A program made the position numbers and the translations under genes. Shown here piece after piece: positions 59,921 to 64,000 of a stretch of 64,000 bases of DNA. The notes under the pieces are model-generated. The model did not search any database, was not told the origin of the DNA, and was given only the letters and a program-made list of their open reading frames with translations. Source of the stretch: Solwaraspora sp. WMMD791 (GTDB lineage: Bacteria > Actinomycetota > Actinomycetes > Mycobacteriales > Micromonosporaceae); the NCBI RefSeq assembly GCF_029581195.1, contig NZ_CP120737.1:4565001-4629000 (forward strand), given 5' to 3'. Within the stretch, counting starts at the first letter, position 1. Each line of letters begins with the position of its first letter.

Positions 59921-60446
59921 AATGAACCACGCGTTCGAGAATGGCAACAAGCGGACAGCTCTCGTCTCGACTCTGGTTAGCCTCGACAAGAACATGCTGG
60001 ATCTGGTGGGAACTACCCAGGACGACTTGTATGAAATGGCCACGTCTGTCGTGGCCCGAAAGTTTGGACGCAAAAAAAGCGGAACTTCAGATTCCGATGA
60101 GATCGTTCGTGAGCTATCGTCATGGCTTCGAACGCGAACGAGGAAGCAAGTCATCACAGGAGATCGCCCTACTGAATGGTCCGACCTGCGGGTGATGTTG
60201 ACCACTCAAGGATGCACCATTTCTCCGCCTCAAAACAACTTCATTCGCATCACCAGGGGTGGCCGATCAGTAAAGACGGGCTACCCAAGGGCTCGATTCA
60301 CGGTGGACGTGGGCGAAATTAAGCGGATACGCAGGAGACTAGGGCTCGACTCCGTTTGGAGTAGTGATTTCTATGATATCGAACAGTCGGTTGATCGATT
60401 TGTCTTAGAACACCAATCCGTCTTATGGCGTCTAGCGGATGCATAG

Positions 60447-60803
60447 CGTCCTGGACTACGTCGAACGCCCGCGCCCTGCGCTCTCTCATTGGCAGGATCA
60501 GGATGCCAGGGGGAACGGCCGGCGCAGCGACATTCATCACCCGACCCGACTGACCTGGACCTTCAGCAGGTGCGCGACCAGCCGCCGGACGCAGCCCGAG
60601 CTGGGTGCGCTTGCCAGTCTCTACCTCGTAGGACTGGTGCGTCGACAAGGCCCGCTGAGCGGGCTGCAGCGACAGCGGCCAGGGTGACGGATATCCGTCG
60701 CTCAGGGTAGGTGGTCGGTAGCTCGTCGACTATGGTCGGACGTACCTGACGAACGTGAGTCGCCCTCCGGTACGGCGGCTCCGCGACCGGGGAGGCCGGC
60801 TCG
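60447..60803. other. Gene-free stretch, possible remnants
   Basis: About 350 bases. On the minus strand a frame reads '[24 protein letters not shown]', which might be a fragment of some lost gene, but no start or known domain. Otherwise nothing seen. Confidence 0.4.
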
Positions 60804-61061
60804 GTGAGCGTCAACGAGGTCAAGGCTCAGCTGGGCAAGGGCCTGGAGAGCGCCCGTAGCGGCAGGAACACCTTGCGACAGGCTGCCGCAGCGGCGGGCG
60901 AGGCCCTGGGGTTGGCGACCTCCACCTGCCAGGGCAGCAACCACGAACGGGCGACCGACGCCTTGGACACGGCCGCCTGCGCGCTCCGCGAGATCGAGCT
61001 GACGATCGCCCGACTGGACGCGGGGATCGAGCTGGTCGACACGTACCGCGCGGGTTTGTGA
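60804..61061 (+). CDS. Small helical protein (WXG/ESX-like by layout)
   Basis: 85 residues from GTG 60804. All-helical (VNEVKAQLGKGLESARSGRNTLRQAAAAAGEALGLA). Pairs with the next gene, which it overlaps by GTGA. Small ESX-like or toxin-partner proteins have this look; no WxG seen. Function unknown. Confidence 0.6.
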   Translation: MSVNEVKAQLGKGLESARSGRNTLRQAAAAAGEALGLATSTCQGSNHERATDALDTAACALREIELTIARLDAGIELVDTYRAGL

Positions 61062-61732
61062 TGGCCGGAACGGTCGACGAGGTCATCGCCCGGCTTGCTC
61101 GGGCGTCCACCGGCCTAAGCTCGGCTGCCGCGACTGCGCTGCGCGCCCAGCAGGAAGTCACCAACGCGCACCAGACCCTCTCCACCGCGAGCGTCGGTGC
61201 GTCGGCGCACGCTGTCACCAACGCGACCGCCGAGTGGGAGACCACCGCAGACAAGGCCGGGAAGGTCGCCCGCCTGCTCATGGAGGCTGTCAGGCACCTC
61301 AACGCCTACGCCAACCGCATCGCCCCCGGCTCGGCTCCCGACGAACCTACGCTGACCGGCCCGACCGGCGAGGAACTCCTCGCCGACACCACCCGCCGCT
61401 CCGACGCCCGCCGAGGCGTCGGCAGCTTCTTGGACCGTCTGGCGCGTCGAACGGAAGATGTTCAGGACGCAGCCAAGACAACCGCTGAGCTTGGCGACTC
61501 GGGTCTCAACATCCTGCGGGACCTGGCGACTCCCCCGCCAGGGTCGCAGTCAACCACAGGCACATCGGCCCCTACAGTGGCCTTCACGGACACGAGACCG
61601 AAGCTCGAAGCCGGCGACGCGGCGGGCCACCTCGTCGTGGCAGCTCTTATCGCTGGGTTGGCGGCCCGCCGGGCTGACCGATACATCCGACAAGGTTTAG
61701 CGAGGTTGCGTCAACGTGAGCGTTCCGACTGA
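61058..61732 (+). CDS. Hypothetical helical protein with C-terminal basic segment
   Basis: 224 residues from GTG 61058 (ATG 61061 alternative). 'TVDEVIARLARASTGLSSAAATALRAQQEVTNAHQTL' is helical and ESX-like; 'ADRYIRQGLARLRQRERSD' ends it. One weak hydrophobic helix (HLVVAALIAGLAA, near residue 195). Overlaps the following gene. Unknown function. Confidence 0.6.
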   Translation: MMAGTVDEVIARLARASTGLSSAAATALRAQQEVTNAHQTLSTASVGASAHAVTNATAEWETTADKAGKVARLLMEAVRHLNAYANRIAPGSAPDEPTLTGPTGEELLADTTRRSDARRGVGSFLDRLARRTEDVQDAAKTTAELGDSGLNILRDLATPPPGSQSTTGTSAPTVAFTDTRPKLEAGDAAGHLVVAALIAGLAARRADRYIRQGLARLRQRERSD

Positions 61733-62147
61733 ACTCGGCGATCTGATCCGGGCAATGGCTCGACGGGACTGGGGAACGATCGACCGGTTGACTGAGGTTC
61801 TTGGCACGACGAACTGGCACGGCGCGGTCCCGGTGATCGGCGCGGCGTTCGCGATCGCCGTCGACCGCCACTTCGGGCCGGAGCCTGACCTCAACAAGGT
61901 GTCTGCGTTCGTCGCACAGGTCCGCGACCAGTACCAACGGGGCAAGGATCTGCCCGCACTTCAGCTGGAAGGTCTCATCCGTGCGGCGCTAGGAGAGGCG
62001 GAACTTCTCGACGGAATCGATGCCGAGGTCTCCTTCCCTGCGCAGATCGTGATCCTCGGGACGCTGCTGCAGGATGAACAGTGGACCGAGGCCGAGTTGG
62101 AGGAGTTCATCCGCGAAGTCGAGGAGACCGCCGCTCAGTACATGTAG
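61716..62147 (+). CDS. Hypothetical acidic protein
   Basis: 143 residues from GTG 61716, overlapping the preceding gene by 17 bases. Acidic, helical; 'VIGAAFAIAVDRHFGPEPDLNKVSAFVAQVRDQYQRG'. Such a protein following two helical ones resembles an immunity or accessory gene. Not recognised. Confidence 0.6.
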   Translation: MSVPTELGDLIRAMARRDWGTIDRLTEVLGTTNWHGAVPVIGAAFAIAVDRHFGPEPDLNKVSAFVAQVRDQYQRGKDLPALQLEGLIRAALGEAELLDGIDAEVSFPAQIVILGTLLQDEQWTEAELEEFIREVEETAAQYM

Positions 62148-62264
62148 CCACAGGAGTGCGCAGGCCTCATTCAGGGATCGCAGTCCCGCCCACGGCTACG
62201 CGGTGGGCACACCCGAAGGGTGGCGAGCCCGGATGTCGAGCGAAGGAGTACCTCGCTGCCTGGT

Positions 62265-62837
62265 TCAGTTCTTCTTCCGCCAGCGTGCGCTCGGTTTGCC
62301 CCGCCTCCCGGTCCTGGGCCGCCAGGCCTGTTGCTGGCGCTGGACTCGTTGCTGTCGCTGCCAGTCGCGTCGTCGGTGCTCGTGTCGCCGTTGGGCGAGT
62401 CGGGAGTACCCGGCGAGCGCCATTGATCCGGACAGGACGAGACCCACCACCCCGATCACGCCTTGGACCCTGCCCCGATGTCCGCTTAGCATCCCGAAGT
62501 CGGTCACGAAATCGACTGGATCGTCGGGGTTGACCCATATCCGCACGGAAGTGCCGGCAGGGTGGCAGACCTCCATGCAGGCGACCTCGACCCGTCGCTC
62601 CAATCCAGCGAATTCGTACCGGAGGTGCATCGTGGCTTTGCCGCGTCTATCGCGTACGAGCTGGTCGATGACGCCTTGGGCCGGCACGCCGTCGGTCCGC
62701 AACTGTTCTTGCCAGGCTTCGTTGTCGTCGTAGGTCTTGTACGGCAGCCACATCATGACCAGTCCGACTACAACGCCGAGCAGGTAGCCGGGGTAGCGCA
62801 TCCGCCACCAGCGCCGCAAGATCTCCACCACGGCCAT
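62265..62837 (-). CDS. DUF3592-like membrane protein
   Basis: 190 residues from ATG 62837. Two transmembrane helices (YLLGVVVGLVMMWLPY near 16-33; VIGVVGLVLSGSMALAG near 125-142) flank an outer domain of the 'GVIDQLVRDRRGKATMHLRYEFAGLERRVEVACMEV' and 'GTSVRIWVNPDDPVDFVTD' kind, typical of DUF3592 proteins. The Arg/Gln-rich tail is cytoplasmic. Unknown function. Confidence 0.75.
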   Translation of the reverse strand: MAVVEILRRWWRMRYPGYLLGVVVGLVMMWLPYKTYDDNEAWQEQLRTDGVPAQGVIDQLVRDRRGKATMHLRYEFAGLERRVEVACMEVCHPAGTSVRIWVNPDDPVDFVTDFGMLSGHRGRVQGVIGVVGLVLSGSMALAGYSRLAQRRHEHRRRDWQRQQRVQRQQQAWRPRTGRRGKPSARWRKKN

Positions 62838-62981
62838 GGTCGCAGCCGCTGTCCACTGCCGATGTACGCGCAGTTCGCCGACATGTACCTAGTCAGTGGT
62901 TCCACCGTTCGAGCCGAGCTCGTGGCAAGGCTATGAAGCTCGGTCACCCAACTCGGCGGCGGAGGGGGTTGGACCGGCTTG

Positions 62982-63356
62982 TCACACCTTCAAGATGTCC
63001 ACGTCGTACAGTGCGATCGACGCGTCGCGGGAGGCGAGCGTCATGCCCTCGACGGTTGCCTGTGCCACCAGCATCCGATCGAAGGGATCTCGGTGATGAG
63101 CAGGTAGGCGACGAGCGGTGATCGCGTGAGCGTGGGTCAACGGCAGCTCGACGAAGCCGATGTCCCGTACCTGTTCGGCGAGGTCGGTCGGACCGGCGAG
63201 CTTTCCGGTGGCCTGCTTGATGGTGATCTCCCACAGGCTGACCGGGGACAGAAAGATGTCCGGGTCGTGGCGAAGCCGGTCGAGAAACTCGTCGCCGAGG
63301 GTGGCGTCGCCGGTGATGGCCCACAGCGCGACGTGGGTGTCCAGCAGCAAGCTCAT
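62982..63356 (-). CDS. PIN-domain toxin (VapC type II)
   Basis: 124 residues from ATG 63356. 'LLLDTHVALWAITGD', 'SPVSLWEITIKQATGKL', 'HHRDPFDRMLVAQATVEGMTLASRDASIALYDVDIL' are the PIN motifs with the conserved Asp residues. Stop-start overlap (ATGA) with the antitoxin. Confidence 0.92.
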   Translation of the reverse strand: MSLLLDTHVALWAITGDATLGDEFLDRLRHDPDIFLSPVSLWEITIKQATGKLAGPTDLAEQVRDIGFVELPLTHAHAITARRLPAHHRDPFDRMLVAQATVEGMTLASRDASIALYDVDILKV

Positions 63357-63607
63357 GCGCCGACGCCGAAGTCGGCGGCGATTTCGGCGTTGGTCTGCGG
63401 GGAGTCCCAGTCGCCGGACAGGTCCAACTGTCCCGCGAGAGAGCCGATCGCGGTCCGGTTGGCCCGACGCACCAACGGGACCACCTTCGCCACCGGGGTG
63501 CCTGCCCGGTCGATGATGATCTCCTCGCCGCGTTCCACCCGCTCGATGATGCGCGAGAGGTGGGTCTTGGCGTCATGCATGTTGTAGTGCGCGGCCTCGG
63601 CTGACAT
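63353..63607 (-). CDS. Phd/YefM-type antitoxin
   Basis: 84 residues from ATG 63607. 'YNMHDAKTHLSRIIERVERGEEIIIDRAGTPVAKVVPL' is the Phd/YefM fold; the tail 'DWDSPQTNAEIAADFGV' binds the toxin. Overlaps vapC. Confidence 0.92.
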   Translation of the reverse strand: MSAEAAHYNMHDAKTHLSRIIERVERGEEIIIDRAGTPVAKVVPLVRRANRTAIGSLAGQLDLSGDWDSPQTNAEIAADFGVGA

Positions 63608-63832
63608 GACTAGACCTCCCGGTTAGCTAGCAGCTTAGTCCACCCCGGCGCGGTGACACTACGATTCTCGATGATCACACCGGATCACCCGTCACCCAGC
63701 GCGACCAACCCGGATTCTCCTGCAGGTGCACGGCCAGCCGCCATCGGTAGGTCCGCAACCTGTGTCAGTGAATGCCCTGCCGCTGCCATGAGCTGATCCG
63801 GGTCTACTGTGACGACGTCACGTCGTGTTGTT

Positions 63833-64000
63833 TCAGATCGTGCGGATCGTGATGAGGTCTTCGAGTCCTGCGAGGTCGTCGGCGTTGCGGGTGTACACGG
63901 CGGCGTCGTGGGCGTGTGCGGTTGCCGCGATGAGCAGGTCCATCACTCTGGCTCGCGGCTGGCGGCCCGTCTCGACGACCCGCGCGGCCAACCGTGCGTA
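63833..64000 (-). CDS. C-terminus of a PIN-domain protein, cut by window end
   Basis: In the frame ending at TGA (63833-63835) the visible codons read 'ARVMDLLIAATAHAHDAAVYTRNADDLAGLEDLITIRTI', the last helices of a VapC protein with two acidic residues. The start lies beyond the window. Third PIN gene near this end; no antitoxin visible downstream. Gap 63608-63832 shows nothing else. Confidence 0.85.
   Translation of the reverse strand, partial: YARLAARVVETGRQPRARVMDLLIAATAHAHDAAVYTRNADDLAGLEDLITIRTI

Larger units (their letters stand above)
58723..60446 (+). pseudogene. Doc/Fic-type toxin gene interrupted by an insertion sequence
   Basis: ATG 58723 (GGAG 8 bases upstream) begins 'RTPYWGPKFILTIEEVMQVRRRLAS', then 'DGLLDSAVSRQQTGFGGRLKYERPHELAATLFYGIA' of the Doc (death-on-curing) fold. 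The IS at 59004-59920 breaks it at codon 94. After the IS the same frame goes on: 'MNHAFENGNKRTALVSTLVSLDKN', which contains the Fic motif HxFxxGNKR. Removing the IS plus one AAT copy (920 bases) restores 268 codons in frame. The 130-residue C-terminal extension has lower GC and an unfamiliar 'DLRVMLTTQGCTISPPQNNFIRITR' sequence. Toxin inactive as it stands; its antitoxin is not identified. Confidence 0.85.

Overview
The window is high-GC actinobacterial chromosome. GTG and TTG starts are frequent, genes overlap by ATGA/GTGA/TGATG, several start codons directly follow TANNNT -10 boxes (leaderless genes), and the gene families (SARP/BTAD, SigE-family sigma factor, XRE-DUF5753 + DUF397 pair, DivIVA-domain protein, LAxTG surface protein) are typical of Micromonosporaceae or related actinomycetes. 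Genus is inference; no rRNA or tRNA gene was seen.

Layout. 0-13 kb: tail of a SARP-type regulator, secreted and surface proteins (one with an LALTG sortase signal), a FadD-like acyl-CoA synthetase, an operon of lipoproteins and small membrane proteins of unknown role (5.6-9.3 kb), an HPF/RaiA-like protein, a VOC protein and a secreted trypsin-like protease. 13-18.5 kb: antitoxin pieces, a secreted I36-like small protein, a divergent MerR/SDR pair, a frameshifted ATPase pseudogene, an acetyltransferase, an EEP phosphatase/nuclease and a truncated methyltransferase. 19-25.2 kb: the most interesting region, a compact RiPP-type cluster: MFS exporter, S9 prolyl-oligopeptidase, a 33-residue precursor-like peptide, a B12-dependent radical SAM RiPP C-methyltransferase and a partner protein. 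Convergent family-2 glycosyltransferases, a SigE-family sigma factor and a lipoprotein follow (25-31.4 kb).

31.5-38.6 kb: YbaK-like editing protein, then a leucine/isovalerate degradation locus: TetR regulator, biotin carboxylase, HMG-CoA lyase, carboxyltransferase and acyl-CoA dehydrogenase. The same AACGANCGTT dyad lies before tetR and before the carboxyltransferase gene. The biotin carboxylase has no biotin-carrier domain and none is encoded nearby. 38.6-46.8 kb: a large STAND regulator, a divergent MarR/YceI pair with a strong promoter, a GCS2-type glutamate-cysteine ligase, a membrane protein and a PASTA protein.

46.8-64 kb is accessory in character: XRE/DUF397 pair, a GH88 hydrolase + SDR operon behind a LacI-type operator, three PIN-domain loci (two complete toxin-antitoxin pairs and one cut by the window end), a DivIVA-domain operon with duplicated pieces, a regulator + NUDIX pair, a GntR gene with a tandem remnant, and a Doc/Fic-type gene cleanly disrupted by an IS5-family (ISL2-like) insertion sequence whose ends and 3-bp target duplication can be read. 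Long gene-free stretches and visible gene remnants are noted individually.
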